A DNA stretch of 64,000 nt from Toxonevra muliebris (GCA_963691655.1 OY829326.1:18774878-18838877); one strand, 5' to 3'; shown: positions 37,141 to 50,783, counted from the stretch's first letter. Made by a program: numbers and translations. The notes: a model not told the origin generated them from the sequence alone.

Positions 37141-38242
37141 TATGCTATTCTGTAAAGTCTGCTTTAGAATTGCAATTCTTAAATATTCACAGTTAAATTT
37201 TTGTGATTTTAGATGCGAATATTTCTAAAATAATTGAAACATATTGAAAAAATGTTCATGCAGTTTTTTCTCTAAATATTCTACAATTATTTGCAGTGTA
37301 ATTTTTATTCTTGGGTACTGTATATAATTAGTTTTAATGCTGTTCAAAGAATTTTCTGATACTGGCTGTTTTTTCGAAAACGTGCTATCTTAGAAAATCT
37401 ATGTGTTTATGAGAACTGTGGAATTTGGAAAAGTTGTTGGCTGGAAATATTTTAAAAATCAAAATTTCGGAACACTTGAGACCATTTTGGAGCCTGAAGA
37501 TATTATTTGATTTCAAAGATTATTTTTCTCTTGTGTTCGTCGAGATGAGTAGGAACTTTTCTGCGCCGTTACTTTTCGATTTTAAGCTATTCTTGTCTAT
37601 TTATCGTGGTCCAAAAATACTCCCATATTTGAACGCTTAATATTACCTTATCAGAACTAAAATATGGTAATCATACTTTTCTTGGGAATACTAAAAATAT
37701 TGAATGATTCTAAGCTACTTAAGTTTGAAATTCATTGTTCTAAATTTTTTCTGCACATGTTTCGAAGAATCAGCAATCTCATTGTATAATCCGCATACAC
37801 TGTTGCTGTAGATTTATATTTTGCTTTCATATTTCCTATACCACAAACTGCGATGCCCATCAAGGAGGTTTTTAGTATTAATAATTGACTACTGATTGTT
37901 CTCATAAATATTTTAAATATTCCTTTGTGGTCTTTTTGTCTGTCCTAGTTTCAAAATATTAGAAGAGAACCTATTGTAATTGTTTGCTTACGAAAGTATA
38001 GCTGACGCAGTGAATGAAAAAATTAAAATCAGAAGTTCAAGTTCAGCTTCCTACAAAATTATTATTTAATTATATTTCTAATACGTATATTACTTTATAG
38101 TTCAAAAACTGTGTCTCTTAGTTATCTAAAGTGTGTTAGTAACTGATAACCCCAGCAATGTTAAGCTAGAGACCTTCAAATGTTTAGTTTTTGCTCTATT
38201 GTTATTAATATTTACGATTGTGAATGTGTTAGCCATACTATA
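37141..38242. other. Intergenic spacer
   Basis: AT-rich; the ORF at 37425-37640 has no recognised domain. Nothing else seen. Confidence 0.4.
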
Positions 38243-38426
38243 CAGGGTGTTATAGTGACGATGTGCTGAACAGGACTTATTGATGAGTTTATTTCTTGAA
38301 ACATTTTTGTCACAAGAGTGTCGGAAAATGTGCCGTCAAAACACTCCTGCAGAACAATGCTTTTTCTAAGAAATAGAGCCATCAGTTTGCCCTAAAGATT
38401 TAACAAATTGTCACCAAAACACCCTG
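38243..38426. mobile_element. 184-bp mariner-type MITE
   Basis: CAGGGTGTTATAGTGAC at 38243 and GTCACCAAAACACCCTG ending at 38426 form about 17-bp inverted repeats with a few mismatches, flanked by TA on both sides (38241-38242 and 38427-38428). The CAGGGTGTT start and TA target are typical of mariner-like MITEs. Confidence 0.85.
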
Positions 38427-38811
38427 TATAGTAATTAAATTATTTATACATGTATGAAATCGTAAAGAAAATTTAATTAAATAAATTTCAAAAGTCTTAG
38501 TACTACTAAGACATTTTCTCATTTCAAACACACACCTTTGAAAAATAAAAATATTTAGGGTTGGTAATTTATGATCATATTGAATAGTACTTGGCTTTCT
38601 TTAAATTTTTTCTTATAGTTTTGTACTTATGTATTAAAAACTAAGTTTTATTGCTTTGGCAACCCTTCTTTAAGCCTATACTGAACTAAGAGATACACTT
38701 TGGATATTGTAAACATTTTTTGCGCATGATTTTTTTGTTCATACAAGGTATTATAAATTTACGTAACTTTTGCAGCCCGTCACCATATCACAATACAAAT
38801 ATGAGCAAATA

Positions 38812-39069
38812 TACATATCGCTCATTTACTAAAAGACTGTCATAACTCAAAAAATGCGATTTTGCAGAAAACGCGTTTAAAGTTTTCAATTGACTCCCAC
38901 TTTGAGGAAAAAAGAAGAAATCTTATAATTCTCACGCGCAGAGTATACAAGATATTAATATGAAATTTTTACACAATATGAAACGTGATATAATGAATAA
39001 TTCTGCATCATTAACTCAAAAATCTTGTTTTTTGACTTATGACAGTCTTTTAGTAAATGCGATATGTAT
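38812..39069. mobile_element. ~257-bp MITE family B, copy 1
   Basis: ACATATCGCTCATTTACTAA at 38812 onward and, inverted, TTTAGTAAATGCGATATGT ending at 39067 form near-perfect termini extending through GACTGTCATAACTCAAAAAA. The interior (ACACAATATGAAACGTGATAT) resembles that of the element in the fucosidase intron at 49686-49931, suggesting one family. No coding sequence. Confidence 0.8.
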
Positions 39070-42000
39070 TTGCAGAGAAAAAAACATTTCACCCACAATC
39101 GTACTAGGAAAGAAATGAAATCCCCACAAGCATGAATGAGTGAAATGTTGGGTGATTGCAACGGATTAGTGAAAACATTATAAACCAAAAATAAATGAAG
39201 CCACCATCATTACGTCAAAATATTGAATGCGCTGATTACAGCCGTTTTGCTTTTTGCCTTTTTCCCTTTTTACTCAACTTTTGTATGTGTTTGTTCTGCT
39301 TGTCACTCTTGTTAGTGCCGGCAATTAGAGGCTTTATATATTAAATATATGTTAAAAACACGTAAAAGTAATCAATAATGGTTAAAAGAAAAATAATAAT
39401 AATGAAAGTTGTAAAGCAAGAAAAAAGAAAATAATTTCGGTTTTAATGAAATGTGATAAAATTCTATTAAACTTTTTCGATATGAATAACTTATAGAAAA
39501 GTTCTCATACTTCTGCTCAAGTAATTATGTATACATTTCGATGTATATCTTCATACAAAGGAAACTATGTAGGTCAGCATTTAAGGTGACATCTTTAAGA
39601 ATCATTGTGCTTGAATTATTTGTATAAGTTTGTTATACAGTACAAATGAAGAAATATTCTTTATTATGAGGGATTCATATATTTTTGTACGTATTGATTA
39701 ATGAATGTTTGTATAAGTAGATATGAATGACTTTACTATATAGATAACATTAAATTCCACTATAGCATAAAAATCACGTGAAATGTGAATGTACAACGTA
39801 AATAATAGTAGTGCCAACCTAACAATATTTTTGCACCCATCACAAAGACATTGATTCAAATTCAAATGACTTCACATTATCAGACATGATAGGCAGTTGT
39901 AATATTTATTTTGGACTATCATAAAAATTGATTTATTGATTTCAATTTTTAGTCGGATGCGATTATTTGTGACGAAATATTTAAATATCTTATCTTTTTT
40001 TATATTTTGAATAATGATTTGAGCCAGTCACAGGCCAAAGTGCTCAACTTCATGAAACAGAAAGTGGAGTAAATTGCTAAAATTATATGCAGTATCTTTT
40101 AAAATTCGTAGCAAAAAACAAGAACTGTTTGAGATGAAATCTAGAATGCATTGTTAAAATTAAAGCATTTCTCTTCAATGATTTCAAAAGTGTATGAAAA
40201 TAGTTGGTTTTATTCCAATGAAGATATCAATCTAGGCTAGGCTGTAGCCACATTTTTCCAGAGGGTAATTACAGAGGGGGACTAAGCCCTATTTTAAGTT
40301 TTCTTTATTATGTTCCATTTCAATTATAAAAATTTAATTTAAAATTTTAGTGATACACTTATCAACATGAATAGATTACAGACCTAATTGATAATATTTT
40401 GGAGATTTCTATATACAAACTACATGCCCTCCATCTCCTCCCTTCATCATTCTTTTTTTTCGCTTTTTGTAAATTTGACTGATAATAACGTAGCATCTGA
40501 TGGAAAATTTCCAAATGATAATGTTGGAAATTTCGCACCTTATTATTGTTAAAAAACCGTTAATGTTTTTTATTTTTTTTTTTAGTAATTTTAAAGAGTG
40601 TTTAATTCAGTCTCAGGACAAAAATTTAAATTAAAAAAAAATCCTTAAATTAACCAACTTATAAAAACTGTGAATTTCCACTTTAAAACTCGCAAAACCA
40701 ATACTAAATATTTCCTTGAATCCGGGGTGAGCTTTTAAATTTAGCTTTAGCCTTTTTATTCAGCATTTTGGATTTTATAGATCTGGCTTAAAAAATTTTA
40801 GTGTGAATGAAATAAATGCAGATAATCTCAATAGCCTGATCTTCGTTGGTTTTATAAAGCTGATTTAAAGACTTTTAACAGGAAATAGGCAAGTACTTTA
40901 GGTATTCAAGTGGGCATTATTTGACTTTTGCTAAGTCTGAAATCAAAATTTTGAGTTGTGCTTAGTTTAGAGTTTGCAACTTAATGCTTAGAAGGAAGAC
41001 ATAATACTTGAGTGTTTCATAAGGAACAGAAACCAACAAACGAAATTGTAGTTGCTGCAAACCACCATTAGCCTACTGAATTTCATCAAGGCGATTTAAC
41101 CATAAAACTCAAACTATAGCGTTTTAAAAACAATATATGTTTTTACCATATAATTCTGACTATGCAACTTTTGGGTTTTATTAATTTTATTCTCCAAAAT
41201 CAAGTGCTTGAGGCATTCAAAATTGGTTCCAGAGAGAGAGAGAGGAAATGAAAAATAAATAGTACCTATCATATGCAGAATATTCTTCGGAAAGCAATAA
41301 TACCAAATTGTGAAAATAAAATATGTCTAGTCATTGTTGTTGCAGAATGTACTTGTGTGTATGCATAATTTAAGCGTTGTGGTGACAAATACAAAAATCA
41401 GTAAGGTAAATATTTGTTGTTGTTATTTTAAGAACTTTTATAATATTATCACGACACTGTAAAAAGTAAGTACATATATACATATTTACGTTGAATACCT
41501 ACGGCTAACATTTGTCCTTTTTTTAAAGAGATAGTCCGCTTTTTGCCTTACTGTATTGACTACTTATGGGGGTATTCTAACTTGGAGCCTCAATTTTTTT
41601 CTTCTTTGCATTTTTCAACAATATATATTGCCCAAAATATATAAACATACTACGTTGTTTAGAAATTTTAACTATTTTCGATTCAAGGGGGAATTGGTCA
41701 GTCTAAAATCTTTAAATCGATTTTTCTCAAATTGTGATATATTTCAATAGAAAAGGCTAATGTTCTAACCAGAAAATATGAAATCTTTAACTTTGCAATA
41801 AAATTATAATTTTAGTAATTTTCTAAATTACTTACGCCAGGTGGAAAAGATCGTTTCGAGAACTGAGACTGACCTCAATAGAATCTAAATTACTAAGAGT
41901 TTAAGAAAAAAAAACCTTTACCTGTATACTCTTAACAATATCCAAAGTAGAATGATTCATTTAAAATTGCTCATTTTTTTTGGGAAACATGCTCACCGGA

Positions 42001-45000
42001 AGTATACATATCTTGACAAGGATTTTTGATTTGTAATTTTTGTGGTACAAGTGTCCAAAGTGAAAAAAAAAAATATGAATCTTGGGTGTAGCTAAAGAAA
42101 ATGGCCGTTAATCTTCGTAAGCTAACTTTATGCTAGCTCCACACCTTGTTTTCGTTCCTTTCTAAAGCCATTTACTATCATTTATGGTATATCTAAGAAA
42201 ACAAATTAAAACCAACAATTTGATAGAATTGCAATAATATATTGTACTTGACCATAAATTTGAGTTGAGCCAACAGTGAAATTGCGTAGGCTAATGTTAT
42301 AATTTCATAGGGTAAAAATACTTTGGGGGCGATTGCGTCAAACCGAGAATGAGAGTAAAAAGCAGAAAGGATAATAGTAAAAAAAGGAGAAGAAAGAATA
42401 AAATAAATTATAATAGTGCAAGGGTATGGGTTTAAGATTGTGGGGGTGGGTGTGGGTTTGTGTGTGGTCAATGCATTACACAATAGAAGAAAACATATCA
42501 ATACAATACACAATATTATTGCTTGCTTATTCTGCAATGATGTTTACATTTTTATCACTTTTTTGTTGTTGGTGCTGCTGCTATTCCTGTTGCTATTGTT
42601 GCATACACTTCATTTACACTTTTCCACTGTCATTGTCAAATAACATTAAAAGACATACATAACTGAGTTAATTTTTATATATGCATATTCACGTAGGTTT
42701 GTAACGACACTGAGACTGACACTGATGGCAGTTAGCAGCAGTAGAAGTCACACTTAGTGTAAATTTTTCTTTTATTATTCGCTGGTGCTATTCTTTTATG
42801 CCCACCTTGCCTAAATGCTGACGTCAACAAAATTTTCTTTGCTATCAGATAAAAAAAAATTTGTTATGGCGCATTTCTCTTTTTTTTTTGCGGTTGTTCG
42901 CTTAAAAATAAATTAAAGCATTTATGACAACAACTAAATAAAGGTAATAAAAAAGAAGCACAAATTTTAACACGAAAATCTGAATTCATTTGTTTCGCAT
43001 CAATGAGATGTTTTTTTTTTTTGACATAAGTTATAGACGAATAGTCATGGGACTTTTTGACAAAAAAATAATTTTGTGGCTCTTGTGAAGAAGAGCACCA
43101 CCAAGACTGCTGACACCTAACTGTGGTGGGCGAAAATAAGAAAAGGAGGGCCTGTCTGTGCTCTCGTACATACTCACTCATCCAAGCATATGCGCTATAC
43201 GCGCGCAAATAGAAAAGAAGCAGAAAAGCAAAGCAGAATAGCCTTGGGTGCAGTTTCATTTCTTACTGTTGGTGTTTTCTTTCTTTCAGAAAATTTTGGT
43301 AAATGAGAATTGTATTTTTAAAACAAGATTTCATTTAATTTATTTAGCACTTTTTTATTTCAAAGGAATGAAATGAAAGTGACAGCATGGCAAAATATAT
43401 GCGTTGAACAAAATTTTGGCAAGAGATTTGTAGATATTTATTGCATTAGCAACAAAATTTATAATTAGAGTTTGGCTTTTCTGACAAGGATTTTTCGTTT
43501 GTAACTTTTATCGGTTAAGTGTCAAAAATTCAAAAAAAAAAAATAAAAAAATTCAAAATAATTTTGTTTAATTTCGCCGTCATGCTTCGCATAACAAAAA
43601 AAAAAAGGAAGTAGCACAAAATAAAAAAAGTAAAATAAACTTACTTCGCTGACTTTTTTTTTATAATTTTGTTGCCTCGATTTTCTTTTGAAATGTTAAT
43701 GCAGTCGATTTAATTCAATGTACACAAGCACCAAACACAACCACGTCGACAGCGAACTCGCAAAATGCAAATGAGATACTTTTATATTTTCTGGTGGTTC
43801 TTATTTAAAATAAAATTCTATTTTAAATTATGTAGTTAAAAAAAAAAGAGTGAATTCACAATATTCCCACACACAAAAGTAAAAAAATCCTTTCTAAGGT
43901 TTTTAAAGAAATGCGTGCTCGTCTCACTTTATATACAACACAACCACTCCACACATGAATCTCTGAGCAACTAAAAATGCCAGCGTATATATGCGGTTTA
44001 AATACTAATACATACATACGCACAGCCATAACCAAATGATAGAGCACAAATATTTTACTCGAAATGCATAAGCGTGTCATATGAACAGTGAGGCGGTGAG
44101 TGCTTCATATGCTTTTGGTATACTTGCCAACTTGTTAAAAATCACCGGCATATACATATATACATACATGAAAGAACATTACGCTCTGAGAGCGGATGTC
44201 TGCACTTTCTACAAAAGTAAATTTACAGATTAGTGATAAATGGAACTAGTTCGTATTCACTTGGGCTACAGGCGCTCTTACACTTTTAGTGAAACTGTTA
44301 ACAATGTTAATGTTGAAAAATATTAAATGACAGGTGCTTTTTCGTTTAGAATTCAGGATATAATTGGATCCATTTTGGTTCTAAAATACTAACCTTCAAC
44401 TGAAGTCGCGTACATACATAGGTATTTAGTATTCTATCGTAATTTTTACAATTTTTTTTTTTATTTAGAAGAAACTAGGCACAGAAGCTTGATGTTTTGC
44501 TCAAAAAGTTCAATTGTAGTGGTGGCAATTTCAGATCATAATCTTACATTATCGTGTTGAACACATTTGGAAATTTTTGGGACACGAAAAATAGAAAAAA
44601 AAAAAGCGTCAAATTAAAAACTATTAGTTAAGTTTCTATACTTCTAGATGTATAAAGTGGAAATAAGTTTTTGAAATCAGATAATATTTTTAGGTTCCAA
44701 AAGGGTCTTGAAAGCTCCAAAATTTTGACCATAAACTAAGATTTTTTAAAATTTTTTGGCCAACCATTTTTTCAAATTCTATAGCTCTGTTATTAGTATT
44801 TATATATACAAATAAAACGCAAAAACAATACTCTAAATCGGATAATCTTTTATGGTGCAGATGTTCAAAATAAAAATACAATTATCACAAAAAAAAGAAT
44901 CTACACTGACTTTCATTAAAATGCATTTCGAATAGAGTTTCGAAATGAAAATTTGCAAGGGTTAGTGTAGTGTTATTCCAGCAAACTATTTAAAAATGGA

Positions 45001-46291
45001 AATAACTCATTGAGGATCCAGACTAAACATTTCGCATCCCTTCATGTAGTGTAAATTATACTATATTTGCTCGCGAATGGAAGAGAAATTCAGTTTTATG
45101 CCGAATCCGAATAACGAAGTGAAAAGATTAGAAATTTTTTACTCTTGGAGGTTTCCCATTGCCAGTCAAGTGGTAGTGCCGTGTAAAAATTTTCTTATTT
45201 TCTAACGAGTAACGAATACTGTGTAGCAGTTCGTCATATAACTATTACGGCTCGGTGTACAGTATGTGTATATGCGTACCATCTAGTGCATACTTCTGAC
45301 GCTATAGCAGTGACGGGCAATTCTATAATTTCTGTTAATTTCATAAATTTACACTGCATACAATAATAAAACGTATAATCATAAATCTTAATTTTCCTAC
45401 TGGGTTTAATCAACTCTCTCTGCTTTTCTCTTACTCAATCCCTTATTAGAACAACTTTCAGCCGGTTTCTTTAACACTCACAGTTCTCCATTTATTAGAA
45501 AAGGCAAACATTGGAAGCAAAAAGCATATAAGTTCAAAGGATATTGAAAGTTGGAAATAAGTATCTGCATATCTGCACATGCTGTGCATTTACTAAGCAC
45601 ACACATGTGATGCAAACATGTACAAAAGAAACACAAAAAGAAGAAAATTTCCGAGTTTGCGCTGAAATAGGGTTGATGATGAAATTTAACGACTCTTTTA
45701 CCTAAGCAAACAGGTATCCTTAAGATTGCAGACAAACATCTAAATGTATGAATGAACTATGCCTGCATTAGAAAAGGACAGAAAAGGATATGTGCAAAAG
45801 GAGTGAGTGCAAAAGGAGTGAGTGCAAATGCACATGTTGCAATCTAAAATTCAGTTCTACAGATGTACACATATATAAGTAAATATTTTTAGGCGTTATG
45901 ATGAAATTCAAACAATGAATTGCAATATTTTGTATATTTATAATACTAACATAAACTAATATATAACTATACATATATACATACACTATTTGTATATAAA
46001 CAATTATCTACTTGTACTTGGAATCAGATAGCGTGAATCATTTATTCATTACAAGCAACAAAAAAATTATTTTTCTAATTTCATAAAATTGATAGTAAAC
46101 ATTTTTTTTTAGAAAATGAAAGAAACAATTCATGCTTTTATTATCCAAAAAAACCACGAGTGCGGCGATGAAATTTTCAAGTTGAAAAGAGAGCGAGAGC
46201 GTAAAATAGCAAGTAATACTTCTCTTTATTAAGAGAATTTATTTATTTGAAAAAGAGCACAATTGTTTTATTAAATTAAAAAAGTAAGAAT
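39070..46291. other. 7-kb gene-free region
   Basis: AT-rich with simple repeats: an AGAG run near 41235, a GT/GGGT-rich tract at 42423-42470, T and A tracts, and a tandem 15-mer (GCAAAAGGAGTGAGT, two copies) at about 45795-45824. A somewhat GC-richer patch spans about 43080-43250. Open frames here (for example 42193-42537 and 42864-43259) are low complexity and I do not call them genes. Confidence 0.4.
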
Positions 46292-47767
46292 ATGTTGCTA
46301 TAAAATCAGAAGTTCATAAACTTAAACAAGAAAATCAAGAAATTGTAGATCTTTGTAATTGTAATTTGTAAGAGCTCTTGTGAGACCTTAAGAGTTGGAG
46401 AAATTGATGCAATTAGTAACTGGATATTTTGGGAAATTTTGGAAATATCTGGATTTGGAAAATATTTTTAAATAGCTTGAGGGATTTCATCAATCTCACA
46501 TTCCTCGAGCAGCTCAAGAATCCAAGGTTAAATATCAGAGCAATTTAATGTTTAGTTATGGGTCTAGAACGGCGAAAAACAGTAGATTTTTGGGATTTTT
46601 TTTAATGCTTTACTAATCAAATAATTTCCATTTTATAGAGGGCGAAGTTGAAGGTCATTAAATTTTTAAGAAAAAACAATACATTTTGTAAAGATTTAGA
46701 AACTTTTTTTTTATTTTTTAATTAATTTTTCCCCACAAAAATGTCTATTAAAAGATTTAATTGAAAAATTAAAATCATAGTTCAAGCAAAAGACAATTTT
46801 ATAAAGAACAACCCCCATTTATTTCGATTTCTTCAAGTTGTTTTTGAGTTATAATGCTCACAAACCACAAAAATTATGTTTCGAGAAAAACGCGTGATAA
46901 ATTAGGTTTTGAAAACCCGCATTCAAAATATTATAGAAAGCGAACGGATACATTTTTTTATAATATTTGGAGGGTACATTCTTTAATAGTTATACATTCA
47001 AAATATATATGAGACGTTCTCTGTCAATGGGAGACCCCCCTGGCCAAAATTGGTTAATGTATTTTAGAGCATGTTTGGGCTCAAATGAAAGGTTATTATC
47101 TCTAGTTTCAAATGCAACAAGGCCTTTTTTGATTTTGAATGATGGCGGAAAAATATGGCGGCTGCAAGCCTACCACATCACCATAAAATAATAGTTTTAT
47201 CAAGCGTACGTTTACCCAAGTCATCATAAAAAAGCAGATAAAGTTTTTTTTCATATATTTTTTTTTCACTGAATATAGCTCCAATAATATTTTTCACGGG
47301 GAATGTTACATGTTGTCCCTAACCTCAAAAAAGGTCCAAAAACGCTGTTTTTCGGGTCTAACGCCTACCCAAGTCATCATAAAACGACAGAAAAAAACCT
47401 ATTTGTTTGCTTTGTTGCATTTGAAACTAGAGATAATAAGCTTTCATTTGAGCCCAAACATGCTTTAAAATACCGTAACCAATTTTGGACAGGGAATGTC
47501 CCATATTTTTAAAAATTTCTAAACCAAGGCATAAAACTGTAGGTCCCTTCCATTCGTGTAATATAACTCACAGAACGTGTATTGATGCGAAAGGGCATCC
47601 ATGGGCTGTTGTGCCATAAAAGAAATAAATAAGATAGAAACTCGCCTGTCTTTTTAAACTACCAATTTTTTCTACCTCTTTCTTTCAGATAGGCGTTCAT
47701 GCTTGCGCCCGTGTGAGCAGCCTCAATACGTTGCTATAAAGTCAGAAGTTCACAAACTGTAAACAGA
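46292..47767. repeat. Repeat block bracketed by a ~37-bp direct repeat and containing a fold-back
   Basis: TATGTTGCTATAAAATCAGA at 46292 and TACGTTGCTATAAAGTCAGA at 47730 begin two similar 37-base direct repeats. Between them lies a fold-back: 47041-47123 and 47409-47491 are 83-base reverse complements with about six mismatches (both include ATGTTTGGGCTCAAATGAAA in the appropriate sense). Two copies of ACCCAAGTCATCATAAAA (about 47214 and 47368) lie in the loop in direct orientation. No protein. Possibly one composite transposable element or a fold-back inserted in a duplicated segment. Confidence 0.7.
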
Positions 47768-47859
47768 AAAAAATACTTGGATGTTAAATTTGTGTAAAAT
47801 TGTTTATTACAACGAACTTAATGTTGAATTTGTTTGTATTTAGGTAAACAATAAATATT

Positions 47860-50462
47860 TTATTTGGTTATTGTTATTTTAAATGTCCAGGCGTATTTCA
47901 GGCCACGCTTATCGATATGATTCTTTGGTGGAAACACCACATGTATAGCGCTGCCATCTTTAGTCCACTGGAAAAATATTGCGAAATTAAAAAAAAAAAT
48001 TAAAAAAGGAAAAAATGCAGCGTTTTTTCATACATAGATCGAAATCAAAACAAAAAAATGTTTAACTCATTTGAATAATCGACATAAAAGAAATGCAACT
48101 AATATTTATCATCATTACCTTAATTTGTGTATCTTCCATACCCAACAATGTAATGTTCATATTCTCATTATTATAATCGTTAAGCTTAATAAGATCCAAA
48201 CCGACCAATGAAACCGTAGGACTAACATGCAACTCTTTACCAAATGGATGCATATCTAATTCATTTGTATCATAAGGATATTCCAAAACAATAGCGTAAA
48301 TATTTTGAGCTTTCCCTTCCATTTTTGAAGTATACCATACACCTGGAGTAACAGTATCATTTTGATAAGTCCAAGGACTTGTTGCATAAATAGCTTCACC
48401 GTTTGTTTTCAACCACTGACCCATATCGCGTAGTCGTTCTTCAAAAATTGGTAAAATTGTTCCATACTTAGTTGGGCCAACATTAATAAGGGCATTACCA
48501 TTGCAGCTAACCGTAGTTACAATCTCTGTAAATATTTAATTATTTTAAAATATATTTTTTGTTATTTCCTATTCGAATCTTGCCTTTAATCACTTCTTCC
48601 GATGTCATAAAATCATTTAATTTTGCATCGAAACGTTGTCCCCAACTTGATTTGTCCAATGTAAAAGCATTTTCCCATTTATGCTTTTGTAATATGCCTG
48701 GATTAAAACGATCAGCACAATTATAAAAATCACCATGTTGGCATGCAGTACCAAAACCCCAACGATCATTAGTCACCACTGTATCACGTACAGGACTATC
48801 ATTATAAAGCCTTTATAAAGAAAGGAAGATTTAAGAAAGGATGATATATGCATATTGTTAATTTTTTCTTTTTTACCATGCAATAAATTCTTCAGATTTC
48901 CAGTATTTGTCTGGTGCCTCCCAATCACCATCGGACCATATTATTTCTGGTAAATATTCTCGTACTAGCTCCATTTGTTCGGGTCGCACTTTATTATTCA
49001 CATAAGTTTGTTCCAAAAAAATGTGCAGCTTATCATTTATGTACATGCGATTGAACCACTCAAAAAGCGAGTAATATAATCCAAATTTCAATGAACTATG
49101 CTGGCGTATGGCTGAGGAAAGTTCTTCTGTAAAAAGATCCATATCAAATACAAGGATATTAGAAAAAATGCAAATAAATGTGTGATAAATAATATCAATT
49201 CGAATAGCTTGATTTGTTGCATGAGCGTATACATATTTTGATATTTTATAAAGAACCTTAATCTTAACTACTCTAGTATTACTTTTGCCACGCCTTTTTT
49301 TCTTTCAAAATATACATAAAAACTTTTCGTCGCTTGGTTATCATTTTGACCCTTATGAAAGGCTGAGGTTTGGATCCAGCTTTTCCAATTATGGTTTCCG
49401 AGGGAACGAGTGTTTACTTTTAACATATTCAGCTTTTGTTTGGTTTTATTCTCATATTAATCAAAAATTGTCTATTCATAAGTTCAAAATAATAACGCAG
49501 CTACGATACATGACTTTCCATAAAGAAATTACTTATAATATCACGCTTAGGCCCAACATCCATTGAATTCCAACCAAATGATGCCGACGAAGGCCAAAGT
49601 GTATAACCATCATGATGTTTACTAGTTAGAACAACGTATCTGCAATAATAGAAGTTTTATAGAGTTAAATAAATAGAAAACAAATCTGTGGTCACAAGGC
49701 ATAACCGCATAAGTGTGTTTTTTTGAATTTTACAGGAGAGTACTTCAAAGATTCAAATGCTAATAGTAATCAAGTTGAGTTGCGCTATTTTTCCTTTAAT
49801 ATCTCGTAAACCACTGAACCGATATTCATACAATTTTGACACAATATGAAATCGGATATGAAGATTTCAATTATGATAATAACTCGAGTTCGACAAAACT
49901 CAAGTTGTGTTGTTATACCTTGTGACCACAGAAATATTGAACGAATTCATTTCATTTCGCCATAATTTAAAAATCAACAGCTGAAGATACTTTGATGAAA
50001 TGAAATTAATTCTCTGTGAAATTAAAATTTACTTTGCACCACTATCACGAAATATCAAAGCCCATTCTGTAGCATTGAATAGCTCAGCATTGAAATCTTT
50101 AGCAAATTCTTGATAAGAGAAATTTGGTTTGTAATTGCGTTTCATATAATCCACATAAGCTGGATATTTTATATCTGAAATGATTCAAAAGATATGATAC
50201 CATGAGAAATGAGTAAAATTTTATAACATATATACTTACTTATCCAATCTGTCCAGAACCATTCGGAACCAAAGCTAGGCACTGAATATACACCCCAATG
50301 TAAGAAAATGCCAACTTTAGCCTCATCATACCAACGGGGCAATGGACGCTTATCGAGACTATCCCAATTTGGTGCATATTTCGTACAAACTCCGATCGTA
50401 TTGAAGATAAAGGATAGACAATAAATTAAAAAATACCACATAAAATGCCGATAAAACCGCAT
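47860..50462 (-). CDS. Alpha-L-fucosidase (GH29), secreted/lysosomal
   Basis: Seven exons on the minus strand: 50240-50462, 50033-50174, 49533-49639, 48877-49126, 48584-48810, 48119-48525, 47860-47967; 1464 nt, 487 aa, all phases consistent. Residues 1-25 form a signal peptide. GH29 landmarks: [18 protein letters not shown] (51-68), [13 protein letters not shown] (126-138, substrate-binding His pair), [10 protein letters not shown] (174-183) and IIWSDGDWE (219-227), whose Asp223 corresponds to the catalytic nucleophile; then [15 protein letters not shown], a loop with CQHGDFYNC, and [14 protein letters not shown]. The enzyme removes terminal alpha-L-fucose from glycoproteins and glycolipids by a retaining mechanism, usually in lysosomes or secreted fluids. 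I chose M at 50462; an in-frame ATG at 50516 would hide the signal peptide behind 18 residues. Intron 5 appears to be GC-AG. AATAAA overlaps the stop codon. A MITE lies in intron 2. Confidence 0.95.
49686..49931. mobile_element. 246-bp MITE family B, copy 2, in fucosidase intron 2
   Basis: CTGTGGTCACAAGGCATAAC at 49686-49705 and GTTATACCTTGTGACCACAG at 49912-49931 are inverted with one mismatch in 20. The interior contains AACTCGAGTT and ACACAATATGAAATCGGATAT, similar to 38812-39069. It sits wholly inside intron 2 (49640-50032). Confidence 0.85.
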
Positions 50463-50783
50463 ATTTTTTCGGTCACAAAGTATATAAGAATAATCAATGC
50501 AATGAATTGAGTTCACAAGTGCGAAAGTACGAGATTAATATCGAATTGTTATAGTTATAACTTATTTATTTAGTCAAATTCTTAAACATTAAAAAAAAAA
50601 TTTTAAAAATATTAACAAATTTTGATCACAAAGAAAACTGTATGTACAAGTATATCACTTGATCAGTGAGAGCTCGGTATAAAACTGAAAAGAAAAATTG
50701 ATCAGTATTAAAGCGATAAGCTTGTGAAAGGTATTGAAAGTGAAACAGAAGTAGAGTGCATACTTAAGTAATGAATATATGTA
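50463..50783. other. 5' flank of fucosidase gene
   Basis: Should hold the fucosidase promoter (minus strand), but I see no clear minus-strand core promoter. On the plus strand TATAAAA at 50678-50684 is followed by ATCAGT at 50701, a TATA/initiator-like pair with no plus-strand gene behind it. Confidence 0.4.

Noticed and set aside
42193..42662. Overlapping open frames on both strands, 75-114 aa
   Set aside because: They arise from GT- and CT-rich simple sequence; composition is low complexity and no domain or splice context is seen.
42864..43259. 131-aa minus-strand open frame in a GC-richer patch
   Set aside because: No recognisable domain, poly-K/L tracts and no supporting splice sites; regulatory DNA is as likely.
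49285..49566. 93-aa plus-strand open frame
   Set aside because: Lies in fucosidase intron 3 and exon 3 on the opposite strand; no domain.
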